Of a stretch of DNA of 64,000 nucleotides, positions 34,052 through 44,243 are shown piece after piece; position 1 is the stretch's first letter; every line of letters begins with the position of its first letter. The DNA comes from Taudactylus pleione (Eukaryota > Chordata > Amphibia > Anura > Myobatrachidae). The notes below the pieces were generated by a model. It had not been told where the DNA came from. It worked only from the letters and a program-made list of their open reading frames with translations, and did not search any database. The stretch is taken from the NCBI GenBank assembly GCA_031769625.1, contig JAUIMM010000088.1, forward strand, positions 11,041,501-11,105,500. The letters are read 5' to 3'. The translations under genes were made by a program, and so were the position numbers.

Positions 34052-36367
34052 GATGTTGCTGCAAAAGCACAATTATTCCACATTAAAAACAATTAGGCAA
34101 ACAAACGCACAGTTTCAGATCACTAAGACCACACTTCTATAGGCCATAAAACACATCTGTACCATACAGAAAACATAAAATCAATGATTAATGGCTAATT
34201 CATAATCTCTTTCCAAGTCAAGATGAATACATTAAAGATTAACTCTCTTGATACAAATATACCTGCAAGGAAGGCTATTATTATTTTATGCCCAGCTACA
34301 CACAGCCATATAGTTCATCAGATCATGCAGCTTCTGCATAAAAGTGCCCTTATGGTAAAAAAAAACAGCAAATGTGCTATTATATCTGTACACATCTGTC
34401 CAGATGTACATACACATATGTGCAGCGTGTTTGCCTTGCACACACGGATATATACATGTCCTAAATCCCCCCTCCCCCCTCCATGCTTGTGTGTAAAGCT
34501 CCAGAAATACCACACCCCCTAATTTTAGGATGTATCTCTACTGCCCCTTAAAGCCTAGTTCCGGAATTGCAGCCTATAACTAAAATAGACACAGTATAAA
34601 GATAGAGGATCGTTTTTTACAAATTAATTAGTTAATGACTTGATGCCTTAGGAGTTTTACTCACATTTAACCTTCGTCTTTCTATTTATTGATTTTGTAA
34701 CTATGCAGACTAGGCCTGCTCATCGGATAATGCTGGTGTTTATTTGTCACTATGTCACCATTATATATATCACTAGGTTTATTTACCCAGAGAAACCCTC
34801 CTTTACAGACGTCTATCTTATCTTCCTGTAACCTTCATCCATCTGTCATGTCATCTTCCTGTGCCAAGTGTTATCCTTCCATTTTGCTGCATCTCTCTGA
34901 AGCTTGGGTCCATTTTGTTGCGTCTCCACATTACCTTCTTACCTATATCACTGTCCATTTTAATGCAGTATATTATACTAGCCAATGCCATATACACTAA
35001 GCATTATTCTGTGTATATGTAAATATCCTGATCTGTTGCAGTCTGTTTCTCTGCCTGATGAAGATAATGGCAATGTTACAACCAGGAGTGTGTTAGCAGC
35101 AATCATCTGTGTATTGTGTGCACGAAGAGACATACATACACAGTCATCTTAGGGGTAAAAGGCCTATTACACCACCCGAGAAGACAGACAATGCAGATGA
35201 GCTCTCTACTAACATCAAACAGTATTTATGAAGCAACCAAGGAATATATGGCAAACAGCAGATTATATTTACCCTTGTAAAGCATCACAGATGCACACAA
35301 GGAGGACTGATCAGAGACAGAAGCATTGGATACAGATAGAGGCAGATGACATGGACACTGTTAGTGCACTCTCCAAAATGCAGCATCACAACAAATCCAC
35401 TGTTACCTTTAATCACAGCAGTCTACAGCGACGTCTCAGACTGTCTTTTCTGGTCCTCTCCTTCTCTCTCAGTCTCACACAATAGTGCAGAAGTCTAATG
35501 TCCCCAGGGCCTGCTGTCACAGGTTCTGCATAATCCCCATCTGGCTAATTGCAATCTCTGGGAGACAGAGGGCTTGAATAAGGTATGAGGGGGATGGGGA
35601 TTAGGAGCCCAGAGACCCTTTAATTCTCCCCCTTGGAAGGACTGACGGAGCCCAGTGGTGCACCGCTCCGATGCTGTGGGGGTGGGTGGGTAGGTGGAAG
35701 CTGTTTAGTCTTGTGCTGATGGAGAGAGGAGGGTCTCACACACGGATCCTCCCATCCCTCTTCCCCACGGAGGTCTCAGTCACGCCCTGAGCTCTGCACA
35801 AACCGGCTCATACAGAATATTAACCCTCTTCAGCACCTTGGACAGCAGCACAACAAAGTGAAGTGGAGTGATTGCGTCTAGCACTGGTTACTATTGGCTT
35901 TCTACTCTTATTGATCTGTTGTGTCATTGGTAAGATAGCTTAATGTCACAGTACTGTACAAATCAGTGATGTACACCATAGCACAACTGGGACTATTACA
36001 ACGTGGTTGGGGGTCCTGAAGGTATACAGCATACGGATTCCTCAAGTACAGGTTGTATGTAATGTTATCTGAAAGGCAATGCAATATAATATTGTCATAG
36101 ACCCCTGCAGAATTAAGTTTGAAGAATAAGACGAAGGTAGCTGATGCACTGGAATTACCAGCCATCTAGAAGAAGAAAGGGTTATGTTGTAATGCCCCAA
36201 AGGTCTTACCCATTTGTAACTCGATCTGGCCAGCAAGCACTGTTAATGGCCTAAGTGTTTTGGAGGCAGATGAGCCCAACGTGAAAATAGAGTGGGGGAG
36301 ATTCAATAATGTGGCCTTTTGAACCCTCTACCTATCAATCCTAAGTGATCTCAGATTGCAAGACATA
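34052..36367. other. non-coding DNA, no feature recognised
   Basis: About 2.3 kb without a supported gene. Scattered short frames, a C-rich patch at 34,466-34,485 and a G-rich patch near 35,680-35,700 are the only variations. Confidence 0.4.
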
Positions 36368-38015
36368 CAGTCAGGTCCATAAATATTGGGACATTGACAG
36401 AATTTTCAGATTTTGGCCTCTATTCACCACCACAATGGTTTTGAAATGAAACAAACAAGATGTGCTTTAACTGCAGACTTTCAGATTTAATTTGAGGGTA
36501 ATTACATCCAAATCGGGTGAACGGTGTAGGAATTACAACAGTTTCAATATGTGCCTCCCACTTTTTAAGGGGCCAAAAGTAATGGGACTATCAACTCAAA
36601 AGCTATTTCAAGGACAGGTGTGAGCTATTCCCTCGTTATTTCATTATCAATTAAGCAGGTAAAAGGTCTGGAGTTGATTCTAGGTGTGACATTTGCATTT
36701 GGAATCAGTTGCTGTCAACTCTCAATATGAGATCCAAAGAGCTGTCACTATCAGTGAAGCAAGCCATCATTAGGCAGAAAAATCAAAACAAACCCATCAG
36801 AGAGATAGCAAAAACATTAGGTGTGGCCAAATCAACTGTTTGGAACATTCTCAAAAAAGAACGCACCGGAGAGCTCAGCAACACCAAAAGACCCGGAAGA
36901 CCACAGAAAACAACTGTGGTGGATGACAAAAGAATTATTTCCCTGGTGAAGAAAAAACCCTTCACAACAGTTGGCCAAATCAAGAACACTCTCCAGGAGG
37001 TAGATGTATATGTGTCAAAGTCAACAATCAGGAGAAGACTTCACAAGAGTGAATATAGAGGGTTCACCACAAGATGCAAACCATTGGTGAGCCACAAAAA
37101 CAGGAAACCAGATTAGAGTTTGAAAAACAACATCTAAAAAAGCCATTACAGTCCTGGAACAAAATCCTGTGGACAGATGAGACAAAGATCAACTTGTACC
37201 AGAGTGATGGGAAGAGAAGAGTATGAAGAAGGAAAGGAACTGCTCATGATCCAAAACATACCACCTCATCAGTGAAGCATGGTGGTGATAGTGTCATGGC
37301 GTAGGCATGTATGGCTGCCAATGGAACTGGTTCCCTTGTATTTATTGATGATGTGACTGCTGACAAAAGCAGCAGAATGAATTCTGAAGTGTTTCAGGCA
37401 ATATTATATGCTCATATTCAGTCAAATGCTTCAGAACTCATTGGACGGCGCTTCACAGTGCAGATGGACAATGACCCCAAGCATACTGCAAAAGCAACCA
37501 AAGAGTTTTTTAAGGCTAAAAAGTGGAATGTTATGCAATGGCCAAGTCAATCCCCTGAGCTGAATCCGATTTGAGCATGCATTTCACTTGATGAAGACAA
37601 AACTGAAGGGAAAATGCCCCAAGAACAAGCAGGAACTGAAGATATTTACAGTAGAGGCCTGGCAGAGCATCACCAGGGATGAAACCCAGCGTCTGGTGAT
37701 GTCTATGCGGTCCAGACTTCAGGCTGTAATTGCCTTCAAAGGATTTGCAACAAAGTATTAAAAAGTGAAAGTTAGATTTAGGATTGATTAGTTTGTCCCA
37801 TTACTTTTGGCCCCTTCAAAAGTGGGAGGCACATATAGAAACCGTTGTAATTCCTACACCGTTCACCTGATTTGGATGTAATTACCCTCAAATTAAATCT
37901 GAAAGTCTGCAGTTAAATCGCACCTTGTTTGTTTCATTTCAAAGCCATTGTGGTGGTGAATAGAGGCCAAAATATGAAAATTCTGTCAATGTCCCAATAT
38001 TTATGGACCTGACTG
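36368..38015 (+). mobile_element. full-length Tc1-like transposon, inactive
   Basis: 1,648 bp with TA at 36,366-36,367 and 38,016-38,017. Ends CAGTCAGGTCCATAAATATT and AATATTTATGGACCTGACTG. The terminal inverted repeats are long (about 200 bp, including ACGGTGTAGGAATTACAAC and CCTCAAATTAAATCTGAAAG counterparts). One decayed transposase gene fills the middle. This is the classic Tc1/mariner layout; length, TA target and ends all fit. Confidence 0.96.
36727..37761 (+). pseudogene. Tc1-family transposase, disrupted
   Basis: The start is taken at MRSKELS, the usual Tc1 N-terminus, not the upstream in-frame ATG. A paired DNA-binding region follows: first helix-turn-helix (IREIAKTLGVAKSTVWNILK), a GRPQKTT hook-like linker, then a second one (VYVSKSTIRRRLHKS). 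A frameshift/stop at about 37,114 breaks it. The DDE domain is in pieces: WTDETKINLY with the first Asp, stops after KRRV and before MAANG, QMDNDPKHTA with the second Asp, and SPELNPI with the Glu, then a stop where the next residue is expected to be Glu. The C-terminus SRLQAVIAFKGFATKY ends with TAA. At least one frameshift and three stops make it dead. Confidence 0.93.
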
Positions 38016-38017
38016 TA

Positions 38018-38389
38018 TAACTAGAAAAGGTGTTATTAAGCTTCCAAGTGTCACTTCTGAAGCAAAATAACAGGAGATTTCTTTCTTAAATCAATTAGAA
38101 TAAATTAGATGAAGCATATAATCTCTATACTTGCACATCTATGTGTAAGGTATAATCTTTATTATCTGTTTACTGAGAATTTATTTAGTATTTGTAAGCA
38201 CCTGCTGGGGAAAAGATGTTAAACAGATACAAGGCACAAGCAGCACAGGGTAAAAATGAACTCTGCTATGCCGATTAACAGTATGAGTAATACTAAAGTC
38301 ATTAGAGTAACCTCCCCACAGAATACACAGAACTAAAACCCAGTAATTTAATTTGACAAGCTAAAATAAGGGTACTCAAAATACTAATA
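38018..38389. other. AT-rich non-coding DNA
   Basis: Nothing recognised between the Tc1 element and the next MITE. Confidence 0.35.
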
Positions 38390-38397
38390 GTCTAAAG

Positions 38398-38601
38398 CAG
38401 CGGTTCTCAACCTTGGTCCTCAGGACCCCACATAGTTCACATTTTCCAGGTAACCCAGCAGGTGCACAGGTGTATTCATTACTCACTGACATACTTTAAA
38501 AGAGCCACAGGTGGAGCTAATTATTTTACTTGCGATTCTGTGAGGAGACCTGGAAAACATGCACTGTTTGGGGTCCTGAGGAGTGAGTTTGAGAACCTGT
38601 G
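38398..38601. mobile_element. short hAT-type MITE
   Basis: CAGCGGTTCTCAACCTTGG...CCTCAGGACCCC on the left pairs with GGGTCCTGAGGAG...GAGAACCTGTG on the right. The duplications GTCTAAAG (38,390-38,397) and GTCTAAAC (38,602-38,609) agree at 7 of 8 positions. It is 204 bp and non-autonomous, in a hAT family common in vertebrates. Confidence 0.9.
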
Positions 38602-38609
38602 GTCTAAAC

Positions 38610-39208
38610 TATGAATGCACCCATGAGTCCATCCTCGTCCTATTCCTAAGTACTGGAAATGTGCTTATTCAATCAGCTCCAAAATGTCCATAAATTGTAC
38701 CGATACATCTTAAAAAGTGTAGGACATACTGCTTGATCTCTATGTGCTGCTAATAAGTAAATGGTGACAGTCTCCTGGAACCATAGCCATTCATCTTGAC
38801 ATATAATTATGAAGATGGTAATTAACTCACTACATGGATCATTTACATTTGTGGAAAATTTGGGGCCCACACAGCATAAAAGTCAATTTCCATATGTAGT
38901 GTAATGATGTTCCGGTCTCTGTATATCTGCACCCATTGTGTGTATTAGTGTGTCAAAATGGTGTTGATTTGAGTCTGGGCAAAAACTTTGCTTCTGATGG
39001 GGTGAGCTGGCCATGGACGTTTCATGTGTCATACTGGATAGCTTCAGTAAAGTACCTGATCCTGATTTTTTTTTTTGTATTGGAGAAAGACACTTTCATA
39101 TTAATTACAATGGGTAAAGGGAAAATATTTGCAGCAGTGCATGGATACCTTTCAGACATGCAAAATAACCTAATGCTTCCATTTCCTCACAGGTGGTAGT
39201 AATAAGCC
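38610..39208. other. non-coding, no feature recognised
   Basis: Short frames only. Confidence 0.35.
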
Positions 39209-39211
39209 ACT

Positions 39212-39754
39212 GGGGGTCATTCAGACCCGGTCGTTAGCGCCGTTGCGCTCGGACCGGGTCGATGGCCCCCCACAGAGCATGCGCACGACGGCGCCATCGC
39301 CGTCGTGCGCATGCGCGAGACCCGCTACGACCGACCGCGCCGGTCGTAGCGGGTCTCGATCCAAAGGGGGCGAGCTGTCGATGTTGATTGACAGCTTGCC
39401 ACGTTTGGAAGGCGGGCCGGGGGGTGGCAGGCCAAACGGCCAAAGGGAACGCCTACCGTTTGGGGGCGGCTCCACTGACATCACTAGTGATGTTAGTGGA
39501 GAGCTTCCGGCTCAGCCAGAGCCGAAAGCTCTCCGGGGCTTACGACAAGGGAGACCCCACCCTAGGGTCTCGTCGTAAGCCCCGATGGTCACGATGGTCT
39601 TGACCATCGTGACCATCACCTTAGGTGGTCGTAAGGCTGTGGGTGTTAACCCACAGCCTTACCACCGCAAAGTAGGACGTCTTGAAAATTCAAGACGTCC
39701 TCCCCTCATTCAGACCGACCGCACGCTCTGTGCGACCGGCTCTGAATGAGGTCC
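39212..39754 (-). mobile_element. hairpin-chain MITE, subfamily A, copy 3
   Basis: 543 bp, inverted relative to copies 1 and 2, flanked by ACT at 39,209-39,211 and 39,755-39,757. Ends GGGGGTCATTCAGACCC and GGCTCTGAATGAGGTCC. Stems in order include GACCCGGTC around the first loop, GCATGCGCACGACGG, GAGACCCGCTACGACCG, CCAAACG / CGTTTGG, 39,470-39,501 (CTCCACTGACATCACT), GGGGCTTACGACA, 39,584-39,617 (GATGGTCACGATGGTC), GGTGGTCGTAAGGCTGTGGG and 39,675-39,700 (GGACGTCTTGAA). Several stems differ from copies 1 and 2 by paired changes. No coding content. Confidence 0.88.
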
Positions 39755-39757
39755 ACT

Positions 39758-40486
39758 GTCCACTACTTACCATGCGAAACCTTTTGTGTCATCTACTGTA
39801 GGTACAATTTGTATGGGAAGCATATTGCTGGGGGGGGGGTAATTGAATTAAGGATGTGATCAGAAAAAACAAAGTGTCTACACAGATTAAATATCACAAA
39901 GTGGAATAATGCGACCATAGTCCTTCAGCCCGGTTAACAGCATTTTAGAGGGAAAAAAGGTACAACATATAATATGTTGTACTTCTGCCTTGTTTCCAGT
40001 TTGCACAAATGTCTGATAAACTAACATGATTGCTAAGTGGAAATGCTGATTGTAAAAGAGAGTGGAACATTCTCCATATCTGAACTTTATTATTTTGCTT
40101 TGGAAGTGATGTAACAGTAATACTTTGTACTTTCATTGGCATGTGAATAAGAAAAAACGATTGGCCCTTGACTAATAAGAGACCATTGTAGGATAGCCAA
40201 ATATAATTAAAAGTGCTGAAGATGTACTCTATGGAGGTACAGGTTTTACTTACCCTGATAATGATGCTGTTCTGCTAATGTTGCCCTGTCCTCTTTACCT
40301 AAAGTAGATGTGTGTAGCTCACATGCTAACTCAGTAAAAGCCATTTAGAAACTGTACAAGTAGGAACCCCTTTTGGGAAAGTATTATTTCTGTGTTTTAG
40401 AAAGCTTTGCTTTATTGAAAATATGGCCAAAGGGCTGAGAACTAAACAGAACATTTGAGAAGATGGAGAGGAGCATCAACAATAAC
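39758..40486. other. AT-rich non-coding DNA
   Basis: A G run at 39,831-39,838 is the only local feature. No gene. Confidence 0.35.
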
Positions 40487-40489
40487 ATA

Positions 40490-41088
40490 GGCCCTCATTC
40501 AGAGCCGCTCGTTAGCGGCAGTACGCTCGTTCCGAGCGATGTTTGCACATCTGCGCATGCGTACGGTTTTTAGTACGCATGCGCGAACCAGTCAGTGCGG
40601 CCGAAAATCGTTGGTACGCAATATAGCGAGGGCCTGCTATTTTGAGTGACAGAATGAGGCGTATGTGGGTGGTAACAGGGGAAGGCGCTTGAAAATGGGG
40701 AGTGGAGATCCGAACGCAGGCGTGCTTAAAGGTCAAAACGGGCGTTTTATGGGTGTGTATATTTAAAACAGCAGCGTCATTGACCACGTCACTGGGTTAT
40801 TTTATAGCCAGAACTGCTCGCAAATTTGTGGTAGCAAACACCAACCACAAGAATAGCGAGCAGTTCATACGCTGGTCGATGTACTCGATTAATCTAATAA
40901 ATAGCGGACATGACGTATGGTGCGAGCGGCCAGGAGGCGTTTTTAACAAATAAACGAGCGTATGTTTTGCTCGCTCGTTCAGACTTAGAGGTGTGAACAG
41001 ACTGCAATGTGCGTACGGATCATTTGAATAGCCACCCCTTGTTTTTAAACGAACGACCACAAATAGCGAACGGCTCTGAATCAGGCCC
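40490..41088 (-). mobile_element. GGGCCTGATTCAG MITE, subfamily B, copy 6
   Basis: 599 bp, the same length as copy 5 but inverted, flanked by ATA at 40,487-40,489 and 41,089-41,091. Ends GGCCCTCATTCAGAGCC and GGCTCTGAATCAGGCCC. The central GAACTGCTCGCAAATTTGTGG hairpin and the GCATGCGTACGGTTTTTAG stem are shared with copy 5. It carries a 91-residue minus-strand counterpart of the frame in copy 5. Confidence 0.88.
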
Positions 41089-41091
41089 ATA

Positions 41092-42025
41092 GTCAGCAAA
41101 TTGCTTTCCGGAACACAATATGAAAAATGCACTACTCTCTATATTATAACATATATTATTGTATTAGAACAGTGCCAGAGGTTAAGACTACGGTTCAGAT
41201 AATAAGAAGAATATCAAATGATATGACCCAAATAGCCATGAATTTCTCAGGGCAGCCTCTATGCATATGTACTAACTCTTGGTATTGGGATGGATTGTTT
41301 TACCTGTTGTGTTTTTTTGTTTTTTTTAGCAAGCATTTTATTATTTTTATCAATAAGCTAAAGGAAGAGGGTACAGAAAAAGAAAAAAAGTGGGGATTTG
41401 GGTAACAAAGTATTTTAATGGATTGTAGTCGAGACAGCGATATTACAGCGATAATAGTTGTTCCTTGTAATATATACAGAGAAAAATATTTTTAAAAAGT
41501 GGTTTACGCAATTCGCAAAATGAAAAGGGTACATAGAGGAAAAAGGGAAGACCTGGGAGTGTTAGTATGGATGGGGGAAAGGGGGAAAGGAAGAGGGACT
41601 CCGGAGGTAGCATCTGCTGTATTGGGCTATCCAGGAGTGGTGTAAAGGGGAAAGCTCAAATACGAGGCAAAGCGTGGGCATCAGAATAGGCCATCCACTC
41701 ACTCCACACTCTAATAAAGTGAGGGCGTTGGTCATGCAGTATACTGGCGATATTCTCATAGGAATCTATTTGCCCGATTTTATTAATCAAGGCAGGTATA
41801 GTGGGCGGGTTCACCTGTTTCCTGTTAACTGCTATAAGATGTCTGGCTGCAGTGAGGACATGATTAATGAATTTCTGGGTGGCCTTATTAGGGTCCGGAA
41901 GTGGGCGTGAGAGTAGAACATAGGAGAGGTGGGTTGGGGGAGTGACACTAGTAACAGCACGTATTAAATCAAAAACATTACTCCACCATAGTTGAGCCTT
42001 TGGGCAGGACTACCAAACGTGGGAC
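41092..42025. other. non-coding, no feature recognised
   Basis: AT-rich left half, purine-rich patch at 41,560-41,600. No gene. Confidence 0.35.
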
Positions 42026-42028
42026 AGA

Positions 42029-42539
42029 GAGCCTGATTCAGAGCCGGACGCTCTGACAGAGCGCTCGCTCTGAATCAGGGCCGGACCTCTGGTTTTGCAG
42101 AACGGCCTCCTGCAGAACGGCCTCCTCCACCCACAGCTATAGCGAGCGGCCATGCTGATGCTCGCGATGGTCAAGACCATCGCGACCATCGGGCTTGCGA
42201 CTAAACCCTTGTGGTAGGGTCTCATTGCTGCAAGCCCAAGAGTGCTTTCGGCTCTACCAGAGCCGAAAGCACTCCCACTGACATCACTCAGTGGGGCCGG
42301 CCCCAGACGGTAGGCGTTCCCATGGGAACACCTCCGTCTGGGCAGCCACGCCCCGCCCCGCCCACCAAAAGGGGCGTGCTGTCACTCAACATCGACAGCA
42401 CGCCCCCTTTGGTACGGTTTGCTATCCGGGTCTCGTGCATGCGCATGACGGAGCCGGCACCGTCGTGCGCATGCACATTGGGCGACCATCGACCCACTTG
42501 CAAGCGCATAGCGCTCGCGAGCGGGTCTGAATCAGGCCC
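42029..42539 (+). mobile_element. hairpin-chain MITE, subfamily A, copy 4
   Basis: 511 bp, flanked by AGA at 42,026-42,028 and 42,540-42,542. Left GAGCCTGATTCAGAGCC, right GGTCTGAATCAGGCCC. The stem at 42,241-42,273 is AGTGCTTTCGGCTC / GAGCCGAAAGCACT, where copy 2 has AGTGATTTTGGCTC / GAGCCAAAATCACT: both arms changed together at two positions. The CCCACTGACATCACT stem has lost its inner 8 bases, explaining part of the shorter length. It inserted next to copies 6, 7 and 8. Confidence 0.88.
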
Positions 42540-42542
42540 AGA

Positions 42543-42831
42543 GTGCCAGACATGCCACAATTCCTCCTGCAGAGATCTGGGTTGCACCTGTTTTATCAAT
42601 TGTTGAAGCCCTTATAATTTTGCACAATATTGTTTAATGACCATGGGACATGCAACATCACCAAAAATGTAGCAATTATTTTGAGAAATTAGTTACAGGA
42701 TTTCTTATTAAAATAAGTGATTTCAATGCCTCAACATATATTGCATTGGGCTCCATCCTGAATAGTCAATGGGGTGTAGAGTAAACTCGTTGCTGTATAA
42801 AGAGCTGTCACAGATGAATTCAAGCAAAGAC
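42543..42831. other. short non-coding spacer between MITE copies
   Basis: Nothing recognised. Confidence 0.3.
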
Positions 42832-42834
42832 ATA

Positions 42835-43432
42835 GGGCCTGATTCAGAGCCGCTCGTAAGCGGCAGTACGCTCGTTCCGAGCGATGTTCGCACTTCTGCG
42901 CATGCATACGGTTTATAATACGCATGCGCGAACCAGTCAGTGCGGCTGAAAATCGTTTGTTCGCTATATAGCGAATGCCTGCTACTTTGAGTAACAGAAT
43001 GAGGCGTATGTGGGTGGTAACAGGGAAAGGTGCTTGAAAACGGGGAGTGGAGATCCGAACGCAGGCGTGCTTAAAGGTCAAAACGGGCGTTTTAAGGGTG
43101 TGCATAATTAAAACAGCAGCGTCATTGACCACGTCACTGGGTTATTTTATAGCCAGAACTGCTCGCAAGATTGTGGTAGCAAAAACCAACCACAAGAATT
43201 GCGAGCAGTTCATACGCTGGTCGATGTACTCGATTAATCTAATAAATAGCGGACATGACGTAGGATGCGAGCTCCAGTTGGCGTAGTTATCCAAAAAACG
43301 ACCGCAAGTTTTGTTCGCTCGTTCAGACCTAGACGCGTGAACAGACCGCAAAGAGCGAACGGTTCATTTGAATAGCCACCCCTATTTTCTGGACGAGCGA
43401 GCGCTAATTGCGTCCGGCTCTGAATCAGGCCC
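42835..43432 (-). mobile_element. GGGCCTGATTCAG MITE, subfamily B, copy 7
   Basis: 598 bp, flanked by ATA at 42,832-42,834 and 43,433-43,435. Ends GGGCCTGATTCAGAGCC and GGCTCTGAATCAGGCCC. It has the same internal order as copies 5, 6, 8 and 9. A 133-residue minus-strand frame covers most of the right-hand two thirds and runs out through the left terminal repeat. Close similarity to copy 6 suggests recent activity of the family. Confidence 0.88.
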
Positions 43433-43642
43433 ATATTCCGCTTTGAGGAGAAGGAGAGCATTCTGGTATTTATCATTTTCCAATGGCCCTATGCCTTGCA
43501 ACCATCTGATTATGCAAAGGGGGCTGAATACAAATGTACCAACGATGCATAAGCAAAGGGTAACTTATTTCCCTGCTACTTCTGTTCAAATGTATTTCAA
43601 TATCAGGGGGCATCTAAGCTGATCTCATACACTGGGAACTGA

Positions 43643-44240
43643 GGGCCTGATTCAGAGCCGCTCGTAAGCGGGCGCTCGTTCGCTCCGAGCGATGTTCGCA
43701 CATCTGCGCATGCATATGGGTCGTAATGCACATGTGCCAACCAGTCAGTGCGGTCGGAAAACGTGTGTTCGCAAAATTGCGAGTGCCTGCTAATTTGAGT
43801 GACAGGATGAGGCGTTTGTGGGTGGTAACAGGGGAAGGTGCTTGAAAACAGGGAGTGGAGATCCGAACGCAGGCGTGCCAAACGGTAAAAACGGGCGTTT
43901 TAAGGGTGTGCATAATTAACAAAGCAGCGTCATCGACCACGTCACTTGGTTGTTTCTTAGCCTGAACTGTTCGCATGATTGCGGTACGAAAATCCAACCA
44001 CAAGCACTGCGAGCAGTTCAGACGCCTTTCGATGTACTCGATTAATCTAATAAATAGTGGAGATGACGTATTGTGCTAGCGGCCAGTGGGCGTCTTTACA
44101 AAATAGCGAGCGCATGTTTCGTTCGCTCGCTCAGACATAGAGGCGTCAATAGACCTCAAAGAGCGAGCGCTCAATTTAAATAGCCGGCCCCTTTTTCTGA
44201 ACGAGCGAGCGCAAATAGCGTCCGGCTCTGAATCAGGCCC
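43643..44240 (-). mobile_element. GGGCCTGATTCAG MITE, subfamily B, copy 8
   Basis: 598 bp, flanked by TGA at 43,640-43,642 and 44,241-44,243. Ends are perfect: GGGCCTGATTCAGAGCC and GGCTCTGAATCAGGCCC. It shares with copy 9 a sub-variant (GCATGATTGCGGTA, CATCGACCACGTCACTTGG), so B splits into at least two lineages. It carries a 129-residue minus-strand shadow frame. Confidence 0.9.
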
Positions 44241-44243
44241 TGA

